Assembly (NCBI GenBank): GCA_905234285.1
Contig: CAJOHK010000024.1
Coordinates: 1 to 52,171, forward strand
Reading direction: 5' to 3'
Origin: an uncultured Bacteroidales bacterium
GTDB lineage: Bacteria > Bacteroidota > Bacteroidia > Bacteroidales > UBA932
Length of the DNA: 52,171 nt
The position numbers and the translations under genes were made by a program. This document shows positions 16,480 through 23,932 of this stretch, one piece after another (the stretch's first letter is position 1; each line of letters opens with the position of its first letter). The notes below the pieces were generated by a model. That model saw only the letters and a list, made by a program, of their open reading frames with translations, was not told the DNA's origin and made no database searches.

Positions 16480-17685
16480 TTACTTTTTCTTGGGTGTCTT
16501 GATAATACCTTCTTCCCGGAAGACCTTGGAAAGGGCCTCTACGGCGCGGTCTACTTGTTCACGGGTATGGGTGGCCATGAGCGAAAAGCGGATAAGAGTG
16601 TCCTGCGGGGCGCATGCCGGCGGGATTACGCTGTTGATGAACACGCCCTCGTCAAAGGCACGCTTGGTCACGATGAAGGTTTTTTCCAGGTCCCTCACAT
16701 ACAGGGGGATGATGGGGCTCTCTGTCTCTCCAATCTCGAAGCCTTCTTCCTTGAAGCGGCGCAGGGCATAATTGGTGACATCCCACAGTTTGGTAATGCG
16801 CTCGGGCTCCTTTTGGATAATATGGAGGGCCTCCAGGGCCGATGCCGTGGCGGCGGGAGTGTCGCTGGCCTGGAAAATATAGGTGCGGGCGGTGTGGCGG
16901 AGGTAGTTGATGATGACTTTGTCGGCCGCAATGAAACCGCCGATGGCCGCGAGGCTCTTGGAGAAGGTACCCATGATGAGGTCAATCTCGTCGGTTAGGC
17001 CGAAGTGGTTGCACACGCCGCGGCCCTGTTTGCCAAAGACGCCCAGGCCGTGGGCCTCGTCTACCATAATGACCACGTTGTCGTACTTGTGCTTGAGTTC
17101 TACAATATGCGGCAGTTTGGCCAGGTCTCCTTCCATGGAGAAAACACCGTCTACCACGATGAGCTTGACGGAATTCTTGGGGCAGCGGCGGAGGCAGCGC
17201 TCCAGGTCCTTCATGTCATTGTGCTTGTAGTGCAAGCCCTTGGCGAAGCTCAGGCGGCGGCCGTCTACGATAGACGCGTGGTCGCGGTCATCGCAGATGA
17301 TGAAATCGTCCTTGGTGAGCAGCTGGGGGATAACACCGCTGTTTACGGTGAAACCGGTACTGAACACCAGGGCTTCGTCCTTGCCCACGAATTGGGCCAG
17401 TTCCTTTTCCAACTGCACGTGGATGTCCAGCGTGCCGTTGAGGAAACGGGAACCGGCGCAGCCGGAGCCGTATTTCTTGAGAGCCTCGATGCCGGCGTTG
17501 ATGACGCGCTCGTCACCGGTTAGTCCGGTATAGGCGTTGGAGCCGAACATCATGATCTGATGCCCGTCCATGGTTACTTCTGTTCCTTGTTTGCTGGTTA
17601 TTTGGCGGAAATAGGGATAGATGCCCTTTTCCATCATCTTCTGGGGAAGATCATATTTTGCCAGTCTGGCGTGTAAGAGTCCCAT
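16480..17685 (-). CDS. spt: Serine palmitoyltransferase (sphingolipid biosynthesis)
   Basis: A 401-residue PLP-dependent alpha-oxoamine synthase. It closely follows the pattern of Bacteroides SPT, with MGLLHARLAKYDLP at the start, NAYTGLTGDERV, and GSGCAGSRFLNGTLDIHVQLE. VMVDEAHGLGVFG holds the PLP-binding Asp/His, and TFSKSLAAIGG the PLP lysine. SPT condenses serine with a fatty acyl thioester to 3-ketosphinganine, the first step of sphingolipid synthesis. The related KBL and BioF enzymes are less likely given this N terminus. The open frame extends to 17871; the ATG at 17685 gives the family start. The gene heads the minus-strand run that continues into the aspartokinase-like gene. Confidence 0.9.
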   Translation of the reverse strand: MGLLHARLAKYDLPQKMMEKGIYPYFRQITSKQGTEVTMDGHQIMMFGSNAYTGLTGDERVINAGIEALKKYGSGCAGSRFLNGTLDIHVQLEKELAQFVGKDEALVFSTGFTVNSGVIPQLLTKDDFIICDDRDHASIVDGRRLSFAKGLHYKHNDMKDLERCLRRCPKNSVKLIVVDGVFSMEGDLAKLPHIVELKHKYDNVVIMVDEAHGLGVFGKQGRGVCNHFGLTDEIDLIMGTFSKSLAAIGGFIAADKVIINYLRHTARTYIFQASDTPAATASALEALHIIQKEPERITKLWDVTNYALRRFKEEGFEIGETESPIIPLYVRDLEKTFIVTKRAFDEGVFINSVIPPACAPQDTLIRFSLMATHTREQVDRAVEALSKVFREEGIIKTPKKK

Positions 17686-17719
17686 TTGTTTAGTTGGTCT
17701 TAATACATTTATATCTCTG

Positions 17720-17727
17720 CAAAAATA
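17720..17727 (-). promoter_or_regulatory. -7 box for the serine palmitoyltransferase gene
   Basis: TATTTTTG on the minus strand, about 35 bases upstream of the start codon, fits TAnnTTTG. No clear -33 element is seen. It shares the short intergenic region with the divergent glnS promoter. Confidence 0.45.
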
Positions 17728-17769
17728 CGAAAAATTTTCGTATGAACTATATATGTGGGGATTTTTTAG

Positions 17770-17777
17770 TACCTTTG
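17770..17777 (+). promoter_or_regulatory. -7 box for glnS
   Basis: TACCTTTG fits TAnnTTTG and lies 20 bases before the glnS ATG. The -33 element is not obvious. The promoter probably also serves the downstream glycan genes, as none is seen after glnS. Confidence 0.5.
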
Positions 17778-17797
17778 AAGGTTTGAAATAAGTGACT

Positions 17798-19432
17798 ATG
17801 GAAGAACGTAAACTTAATTTTCTGGAAGAAATCATAGAGAAGGACCTGGCCGAGGGTAAAGTGGACAGCATTATGACCCGTTTTCCCCCGGAACCTAATG
17901 GTTACCTTCACCTGGGACACGCCAAGAGCATTTGCCTCAACTTCGGCCTGGCGCGGAAGTACGGCGGCAAAACCAACCTGCGCTACGACGATACCAATCC
18001 CACCAAGGAAGATACCGAGTATGTAGATTCCATCAAGGAGGATATCGCCTGGCTGGGCTTCCAGTGGGACAAGGAACTCTATGCTTCCGATTATTTTGAC
18101 CAGCTATATGAATGGGCCGAGGACCTTATCAAGCGCGGTCTGGCCTATGTAGATGACCAGACGCAGGAGCAAATCCGTGAAGGTCGCGGTACGGTGGACA
18201 AGCCCGGTACGCCCAGCCCCTGGCGGGACCGCAGCGTAGAGGAGAACCTCAAACTCTTCCGCGAGATGAAGGCCGGCAAATATGCCGAGGGAGAAAAAGT
18301 GCTGCGCGCCAAGATTGACATGGCCCATCCCAACATGATGTTCCGCGACCCGCTGCTGTACCGCATCAAGTTCGCGCACCATCACCGCACCGGGGACAAG
18401 TGGTGCATCTACCCCATGTACGATTACACCCACGGCCAGTGTGATTCCATCGAGCACATTACGCATTCCATTTGTACGCTGGAATTTGACGTGCACCGTC
18501 CGCTGTACGACTGGTTCATCCAGACGCTGGGTATCTTCCCCAGCCATCAGTACGAGTTTGCCCGTCTCAATCTCACCTATACGCTCATGAGTAAGCGCAA
18601 GCTGCTGGAACTGGTGCAGAAGGGCCTGGTGAGCGGCTGGGACGACCCCCGCATGCCCACCCTCTGCGGCGTTCGCCGTCGTGGCTATACCGCCAAGGCC
18701 CTGCGTATGTTCTGTGACAAAATCGGCGTTTCCAAGCGTGACCAGCTCATGGATATCCAGCTGCTGGAATGGTGCGTGCGCCAGGACCTCAATGAGCGCT
18801 CCAACCGCTATATGGTGGTGCAGGATCCCATCAAACTCACCATCACCAACTGGCCCGAGGGCAAAGTGGAGTGGTTCGACTGCCCGCTCAACCCCGCCGA
18901 TCCGGAGGGCGCCAAGCGCAAGGTCCCTTTCACCGGAGACCTGCTCATCGACCGCGCCGACTTTATGGAGGACGCTCCCAAGAAGTTCTTCCGCCTCAAG
19001 CCCGACGGAGAGGTCCGGCTCAAATATACCTATATTGTCAAATGCAATGAGGTAATCAAGGACGACAACGGTCAGGTCGTGGAACTCAAGTGCACCTATG
19101 ACCCTTCACCCGAGTACCGTTCTGTCAAGGGAACTATCCACTGGGTGAGTGTGACGCACGCCAAGGAACTGGAGCTTCGCAACTACGACCGCCTGTTCAC
19201 CCTGGCCGACATGTCCCAGGTCCCCGAGGACAAGGACTACAAGGACTTCCTGAATCCGGAATCCCTGGTTGTGGGCAAGGGCTACGCCGAGCCTGCGCTT
19301 CTGGAAGACGCCTCCGGCATTGCCGTCCAGTTCGAGCGTACCGGCTACTATGTAATGGACAAGGATTCTACACCGGAGCATCCCGTGTTCAACAAGACCA
19401 CTGCCTTAAAAGACTCTTACAAGCCTGAGTAA
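17798..19432 (+). CDS. glnS: Glutaminyl-tRNA synthetase
   Basis: A 544-residue class I aminoacyl-tRNA synthetase that charges tRNA-Gln. The ATP-site motif is PPEPNGYLHLGHAKS (about residues 31-45) and the KMSKS-equivalent is LMSKRKL (about residue 265). LRYDDTNPTKED and the C-terminal anticodon-binding beta-barrels match GlnRS rather than GluRS. A GTG at 17792, two codons upstream, is also in frame; the ATG at 17798 is preferred. The reading frame of the flippase overlaps its last codons. Confidence 0.97.
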   Translation: MEERKLNFLEEIIEKDLAEGKVDSIMTRFPPEPNGYLHLGHAKSICLNFGLARKYGGKTNLRYDDTNPTKEDTEYVDSIKEDIAWLGFQWDKELYASDYFDQLYEWAEDLIKRGLAYVDDQTQEQIREGRGTVDKPGTPSPWRDRSVEENLKLFREMKAGKYAEGEKVLRAKIDMAHPNMMFRDPLLYRIKFAHHHRTGDKWCIYPMYDYTHGQCDSIEHITHSICTLEFDVHRPLYDWFIQTLGIFPSHQYEFARLNLTYTLMSKRKLLELVQKGLVSGWDDPRMPTLCGVRRRGYTAKALRMFCDKIGVSKRDQLMDIQLLEWCVRQDLNERSNRYMVVQDPIKLTITNWPEGKVEWFDCPLNPADPEGAKRKVPFTGDLLIDRADFMEDAPKKFFRLKPDGEVRLKYTYIVKCNEVIKDDNGQVVELKCTYDPSPEYRSVKGTIHWVSVTHAKELELRNYDRLFTLADMSQVPEDKDYKDFLNPESLVVGKGYAEPALLEDASGIAVQFERTGYYVMDKDSTPEHPVFNKTTALKDSYKPE

Positions 19433-20954
19433 CAGCGTAAACATATCGGAAAACAGCAGAAGGATCGCACGGAATACGGTCCTTCTGTATTTCCGTATGG
19501 GGGTGATGATGGTCATCGGCCTGTTCACCTACCGGATTATCCTTCGGGCGCTCGGTGTTACCGATTACGGAATCTATTCGGCCGTAGGCGGTGTGGTTAC
19601 CATGTTCATGCTGGTGATGAATACCGTTGCGTCGGCAATTACGCGGTACATAACCGTGGGGCTGGGAAAAGGGGATCCGCAAAACATGAGAACCATCTTT
19701 GGAACGTCCCTCGCGGTGATGGCGGGCTTCAGCCTGCTGGTGATTCTCCTTACCGAGACGGCCGGCATCTGGTATCTGAACCATAAGATGGTGATTCCGC
19801 CGCTGCGGATGGATGCGGCCCGTGTGGTGCTGCATACTTCCATGCTAATCCTGGTGGTAAACCTCATGAGCCTGCCCTATACGGCCGAGATTAACGCCCA
19901 TGAGCACATGGGGGCCTATGCCTATATCTCTATTTTGGAGGCCGTGCTCAAACTGGCGGTAGCGGCGGGCGTCTGGTATGCATCGGCCGATAAACTGGCG
20001 GTATATGCCTGGCTGCTCCTGGCGGTTGCCCTGCTGGCCCGCGGGGCCTATGCCCTGTATGCCGTCCTGCATTATCAGGAGTGTCGTGGTTGGCCGCGCG
20101 CGTCGGGTACGCTGGTAAAGGAAATGGGCGCTTTTGCCGGCTGGAATTTTCTGGGGAGCGGCGCCTATATGCTTAATACGCAGGGTATTAACCAGCTCAT
20201 GAACCTCTTCTTTGGGGTGGGAATGAATGCTGCGCGCGGTGTGGCCGACAAAGTGGAACAGGTGGTCCGGCAGTTTGCCACCAACATCGCCCTCGCCCTG
20301 AATCCGGCCCTTACCAAGGCCTATGTGGGGGACAATAAGGCCTATGCCTTTGAACTGGTGTGTAAGGGCTCCAAGTACTATTTCTGGACCCTGTGGACCA
20401 TCGCCCTTCCATTCTTTACCGACGCCGACGCCATCCTGCGCCTTTGGCTGGGAGAGGTGCCGCCGGAGGCCGCGTTCTTTACCAAACTGACCCTTCTGTG
20501 CTTCGTGATTGATTTCACGCCCGGCACGCTCAATATCCTGGAACAGGCCAATGGCCGTATCCGCCGTTATTATCTTTTTACCAGCGGCGTTGCCTGCCTG
20601 GCTTTCCCTATTACCTATCTGGCCTATCGGCTGGGTTCGCCGGCCTGGACGGGCTATGGCGTGTTTGTGCTCATCTACCTGGCCAAGGCGGCCGTGATGC
20701 TCAGGATTGCGCATCGCGATACCGGTCTTTCGGTGCGGGAGTACTGGCAAAAAGGCCTGTGGCCAGCCCTGGTGCCCGGGCTCATGACCTTGATGGTGGT
20801 GACCGGCGTGGCCTCCATTCTGCCGCCAGCCTGGTGGCGTTTCCTGGTAATGGCCGCCATCAGTGCCGGATCCATGGCCGCTCTCATCTGGTTCTATGGC
20901 CTTACAGAGGGCGAGAAAGCGTTTGTTCGCTCCAAACTTCCGTTCCTCAAATGA
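19425..20954 (+). CDS. Wzx-like polysaccharide flippase
   Basis: A multi-spanning (about 12-14 segments) oligosaccharide flippase of the MOP superfamily, expected to move lipid-linked sugar units across the inner membrane. The first ATG (19497) would cut into the conserved N terminus. Upstream in frame the sequence reads SENSRRIARNTVLLYFRMG, the usual start of Bacteroidota Wzx proteins. The frame is closed by a stop at 19407, and the only plausible initiators before the conserved part are CTG 19425, overlapping the glnS stop, or ATA 19443. I give the CTG. The next glycosyltransferase starts in its stop codon (ATGA). Confidence 0.8.
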   Translation: MSNSVNISENSRRIARNTVLLYFRMGVMMVIGLFTYRIILRALGVTDYGIYSAVGGVVTMFMLVMNTVASAITRYITVGLGKGDPQNMRTIFGTSLAVMAGFSLLVILLTETAGIWYLNHKMVIPPLRMDAARVVLHTSMLILVVNLMSLPYTAEINAHEHMGAYAYISILEAVLKLAVAAGVWYASADKLAVYAWLLLAVALLARGAYALYAVLHYQECRGWPRASGTLVKEMGAFAGWNFLGSGAYMLNTQGINQLMNLFFGVGMNAARGVADKVEQVVRQFATNIALALNPALTKAYVGDNKAYAFELVCKGSKYYFWTLWTIALPFFTDADAILRLWLGEVPPEAAFFTKLTLLCFVIDFTPGTLNILEQANGRIRRYYLFTSGVACLAFPITYLAYRLGSPAWTGYGVFVLIYLAKAAVMLRIAHRDTGLSVREYWQKGLWPALVPGLMTLMVVTGVASILPPAWWRFLVMAAISAGSMAALIWFYGLTEGEKAFVRSKLPFLK

Positions 20955-21784
20955 TCCGCTATTCCGTCATAGTGCCTTACAGGGGAGAGCCGGAGCTGCT
21001 GAAGCGTGCCTTGGCTTCCATTCCTTCGCGGGAAGACATACAAGTGCTGGCCGTTGAGGATACCGATGGCCGCGGAGCCGGATGGGCCCGCAATCAAGGC
21101 CTGGCGCAAGCGAAAGGGGAGTGGCTGGTGTTTTTGGACGCCGACGACTTCTTTCTACCGGGGGCATTTGATGTTTTGGACCGTCATGCCTCCAGGGAAG
21201 AGGATATTGTCTATTTTGATATTACCAGCGTATACTCAGATTCTTTGGAATCGTCTCCCCGGCATCTTGTCCGTTCGGGCATGCTTGGGCGTTATGCGTC
21301 CCGTCCTTCGATGGTGCAGTTTTATTGCCGGTATCTTTATAATGAGCCCTGGGGCAAAATGATTCGGCGTTCGCTGGTGGCTTCCCGCAGAATCCGTTTC
21401 GACGAGACCCTCTGTGCCAACGACTATTCTTTTTCTGTCTTCTGTGGTCATTATGCTGCCGAGGTGGCCTATGATTCTACTCCCGTGTATTGTGTGACCG
21501 AACGGGACGGAAGTGTGAGCGCCAGTTATTTTGACTCGCCGGACAAAATCCATGACCGCCTGGCGGTGTACTGGAAGGTGCAGCGCTTCTTTGACAGTAA
21601 CCGCATCCCTCTGCAACCCTTCTATGGCCTCTGGATGATGTGCCGGAAAGAGGGTGGTAAAACGCTTTCAATTGCCCGGTCCTTCTGCGAATTCCGACAG
21701 ATTTCCCGCTGGCAGCTTTGGTGGGGATGTGCCCGGAGAGTATGGAGAAAACGCCTCCGTAGGGGAGTGCCTTATTGTGCTTGA
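20951..21784 (+). CDS. Family 2 glycosyltransferase
   Basis: A 277-residue GT-A fold glycosyltransferase: YSVIVPYRGEPELLKRAL at the N terminus, then WLVFLDADDFFLPG with the metal-binding DxDD (about residues 62-66). Sugar donor and acceptor are unknown. The ATG at 20951 overlaps the flippase stop, so translation is coupled; the longer upstream frame lies entirely inside the flippase gene and is not used. It is the first of three GT2 genes in a short surface-glycan cluster between glnS and secA. Confidence 0.85.
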   Translation: MIRYSVIVPYRGEPELLKRALASIPSREDIQVLAVEDTDGRGAGWARNQGLAQAKGEWLVFLDADDFFLPGAFDVLDRHASREEDIVYFDITSVYSDSLESSPRHLVRSGMLGRYASRPSMVQFYCRYLYNEPWGKMIRRSLVASRRIRFDETLCANDYSFSVFCGHYAAEVAYDSTPVYCVTERDGSVSASYFDSPDKIHDRLAVYWKVQRFFDSNRIPLQPFYGLWMMCRKEGGKTLSIARSFCEFRQISRWQLWWGCARRVWRKRLRRGVPYCA

Positions 21785-21792
21785 CCCGTGTT

Positions 21793-22806
21793 ATGCCCGA
21801 AGTGAGTGTTGTCTTAGTTTGCATGAACCGTCCGGACATCCTGTATCCTTGTCTGGATAGCTTGTTTGCGCATACCTCTGTCTCCTATGAGGTGTTGGTG
21901 GTGGCGTACCGTTTTTCTCCCGAAAACCTGGCTCAACTTAGGACAAATTATCCCTGTGTTCGGGTGGTAATTTCTGATGAGGTCCGAGGCTTTTCGGAGA
22001 ATAACAACCTGGCCCTTAGGGAGGCCCGCGGCCGGTATTGCTTTGTGGTAAATGACGACACCCTGATTTCCATGCCGGTCGTCGACCGCCTGCTGGAAGA
22101 TTTGTCCAGGTTGCCGGCTACTGCAGCTGCTATCAGTCCTTGCATCCGCTTCGCCGACGGTCGCATCCAAACCTGCGGCCGCACGCCCTGGACGCCTTGG
22201 CGGTATGCTAAGCATTATTTGCATTTGGTGGACGAAGGAGGTGCGGGGCTTCCGGGGAACTCCGTTCGCTGCGCTCACTCCGGCCCCTCCCATTGTCTCC
22301 TGCGTCCCCTCCCCCTACCCGTGTGCGGGGGTGCACACGTCCCTGGAAGCCCCACACCTCCTTCGTCCAACCTGTTTCAAACCTATACGTTAAACGGCGC
22401 ATGTTTCCTCATTAAGACAGAGGTGTTTAAGAAGGTGGGGTGGTTTGATGAAAGGTTTTTCTTTACGCCTGAGGATATCGCTCTGGGGCATGCGCTGAAT
22501 GAGGCCGGATATACCGTTTGGGTAGATCCGGACGTGGATATTACCCATCTGGCGGGCGGCTCGGTTTCAAAGATGGAAGCGGCCATCAAACCGGCGCGGG
22601 TGCGGGGCTCTTTGCTGTTTTATGGTGAGCCTTTGTGGCTTCGCTGTTTTATCTGGTGCTTTGAGGCCATGAGGGCTTTTAAATATCTGTTTTTGCCTCG
22701 CACGGAGCGGAATCTGCTTATGGCCCGTACGGCCCGGAATGTGATGCGAACGGCTTTCTCCAAGGCCTCTCCAAAGGAACTCTTTATCCGTTTTAGTCAT
22801 GAATAA
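21793..22806 (+). CDS. Family 2 glycosyltransferase carrying an in-frame palindromic insertion
   Basis: A 337-residue GT2 enzyme: PEVSVVLVCMNRPDILYPCL at the N terminus, VVNDDTLIS as the DxD-like motif (about residue 95), and a conserved LNGACFLIKTEVFKKVGWFD segment followed by an FFTPEDIALG acid motif. Between them, about residues 146-192, lies a Pro/Gly/Cys-rich stretch of 47 codons that looks foreign. It is encoded by a 141-bp element with 30-bp inverted ends (22229-22369). The frame is kept. The start is the ATG at 21793, 8 bases after the preceding stop; the stop overlaps the next glycosyltransferase start by 8 bases. Whether the enzyme tolerates the insertion is unknown. Confidence 0.8.
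   Translation: MPEVSVVLVCMNRPDILYPCLDSLFAHTSVSYEVLVVAYRFSPENLAQLRTNYPCVRVVISDEVRGFSENNNLALREARGRYCFVVNDDTLISMPVVDRLLEDLSRLPATAAAISPCIRFADGRIQTCGRTPWTPWRYAKHYLHLVDEGGAGLPGNSVRCAHSGPSHCLLRPLPLPVCGGAHVPGSPTPPSSNLFQTYTLNGACFLIKTEVFKKVGWFDERFFFTPEDIALGHALNEAGYTVWVDPDVDITHLAGGSVSKMEAAIKPARVRGSLLFYGEPLWLRCFIWCFEAMRAFKYLFLPRTERNLLMARTARNVMRTAFSKASPKELFIRFSHE
22229..22369 (+). mobile_element. MITE-like palindromic element inside a glycosyltransferase gene
   Basis: A 141-bp element bounded by 30-bp inverted repeats (22229-22258 and 22340-22369) matching at 28 of 30 positions. An inner hairpin is also present: CGTGTGC at 22320-22326 with GCACACG at 22333-22339. It has no coding capacity for a transposase. 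Its length is a multiple of three and it has no stop in the host frame. No clear target-site duplication is visible. Confidence 0.75.
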
Positions 22807-23458
22807 GCGCGTTCTGGTCATAGTGGTAACGTATAACGGCATGCGGTGGCTGGATTGTTGCCTTGGCTCGGTTGTATCAGACGCCGATCTGTATGTCTGG
22901 GACAATGATTCTACCGACGGAAGCGCGGACTTTGTGGCTAAGAATTACCCGGCCGCAACGCTGGTCAGAAGTGCCGAAAATTTAGGATTTTCGCGACCTA
23001 ATAATTTGGGCGTAGAATATGCCATTAAAAACGGCTATGATTACGTCTATTTCCTGAACCAGGACGCCTGGCTGGACCCCGGCGCTTTGCAAAAAATGCT
23101 TGCAGCCTCAGAGGCCCATCCGGACTACGCCGTTCTCTCCCCGCTCCAAATGACCGACGGCTACCAGGCTCTTGACCATAACTTCGCCAAATGCCTCCCC
23201 TCGTGCACAAAAATGGCCGAATTTGTTCCCCTGTCGGCCAAAAACGGAGTCTCGTGCACAAAAATGGCCGAATTTGTTCCCCAGTCGGCCAAAAACGGAG
23301 TCTCGTGCACAAAAACGGCCGAATTTGTTCCCCAGTCGGCCAAAAACGGAATCTCGTGCACAAAAATGGCCGATTTTGTTCACCAGACGGAAAAATGGCC
23401 GATTTTGTTCACCAGACGGCCGAAAACGGGAATTGGTCGGTCGAGATACCGGCGGTGA
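22799..23458 (+). CDS. Family 2 glycosyltransferase, N-terminal part (gene split by repeat duplication)
   Basis: A 219-residue product holding the N-terminal half of a GT2 glycosyltransferase (rhamnosyltransferase-like). It has VLVIVVTYNGMRWLDCCL, WDNDSTDGSADFV, NLGFSRPNNLGV and YFLNQDAWLDPG (DxD-like, about residue 85), up to LDHNFAKC near residue 133. It then runs into three 17-residue repeats (SCTKMAEFVPQSAKNGV type) plus a fourth, diverged one. A 29-bp tandem duplication in the fourth repeat shifts the frame, ending the protein about 20 codons later. The missing C-terminal half follows in another frame. Without one copy of the duplication the two halves would join as a 349-residue enzyme of normal size. 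Confidence 0.75.
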   Translation: MNKRVLVIVVTYNGMRWLDCCLGSVVSDADLYVWDNDSTDGSADFVAKNYPAATLVRSAENLGFSRPNNLGVEYAIKNGYDYVYFLNQDAWLDPGALQKMLAASEAHPDYAVLSPLQMTDGYQALDHNFAKCLPSCTKMAEFVPLSAKNGVSCTKMAEFVPQSAKNGVSCTKTAEFVPQSAKNGISCTKMADFVHQTEKWPILFTRRPKTGIGRSRYRR

Positions 23459-23877
23459 TTGAGGTAAAACGCATTATGGCGGCGCACTGGCTGGTACCGG
23501 TGTGGGCGTGGGAACGTGTGGGGGCGTTCAATGAGGAGCTGTTCCCGCTATATGGCCAGGATGATGACTGGTGCAACCGGGCGCGGTACTGCGGTCTAAA
23601 AATCGGCGTGGTGCTTGCTGCCAGGGCTGTGCATGACCGGGCCTACAGGAAAGAGGGGGTTGAGCGGCTTGTGTCCCGGAATTACTACACGGGATCGCTG
23701 GTGCGGCTGGCTAACCCTAATCGTGCTTTGTGGCTTACCTGGCCCTATGTTTTCCTGTTTACGCTGGTAAAGGCGGTGAAGTATCGTAGCATATTGCCAT
23801 TCAAATATTTACGTGCAATACTTAAGCAAATGCCGGCTGTGAAAGCCTCGCGTATGCATGAAGTGCACGCGCGATAA
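23191..23877 (+). pseudogene. Family 2 glycosyltransferase, C-terminal part in a shifted frame
   Basis: The frame here reads the C-terminal half of the same glycosyltransferase. After the repeat array come VIEVKRIMAAHWLVP, ERVGAFNEELFPLYGQDDDW (the conserved acceptor/acid region) and a C-terminal amphipathic segment. The true coding content begins near 23434; the ATG at 23191 in this frame only reads through the repeats and is unlikely to be a natural start. The segment is out of frame with the N-terminal half because of the 29-bp duplication. Either the gene is broken, or it is switched on and off by gain and loss of that copy. Confidence 0.75.
23201..23433 (+). repeat. 51-bp intragenic tandem repeat array with internal 29-bp duplication
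   Basis: Units begin TCGTGCACAAAAAYGGCCGA at 23201, 23252, 23303 and 23354. The first three are 51 bp and nearly identical. The fourth is diverged and contains a perfect 29-bp direct duplication (23362-23390 and 23391-23419), making it 80 bp. The first three units each contain a 7-bp inverted repeat that is GGCCGA/TCGGCC at its core (for example TGGCCGA with TCGGCCA in unit 1), and could form a hairpin. The array codes for 17-residue repeats. Confidence 0.92.
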
Positions 23878-23929
23878 TTTGCGCGTATGGGAAAAAGTGC
23901 GTATCTTTGTATGATAAAATGATACGCAC
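23878..23929 (+). promoter_or_regulatory. secA promoter with overlapping palindrome
   Basis: TTTG (23878-23881) and TATCTTTG (23902-23909) form a Bacteroidota promoter with 20 bases between them. A perfect 9-bp inverted repeat, GTGCGTATC (23897-23905) and GATACGCAC (23921-23929), straddles the -7 box and predicted start site. It ends 3 bases before the secA ATG. It could be an operator or a leader hairpin. Confidence 0.7.
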
Positions 23930-23932
23930 ACT

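Noticed and set aside
22229..22369. Complete insertion sequence
   Set aside because: At 141 bp there is no room for a transposase and no target-site duplication could be identified.
23201..23433. Possible CRISPR array
   Set aside because: Units are directly adjacent without unique spacers, the period is 51 bp, and the sequence is translated inside a glycosyltransferase; no cas genes are near.
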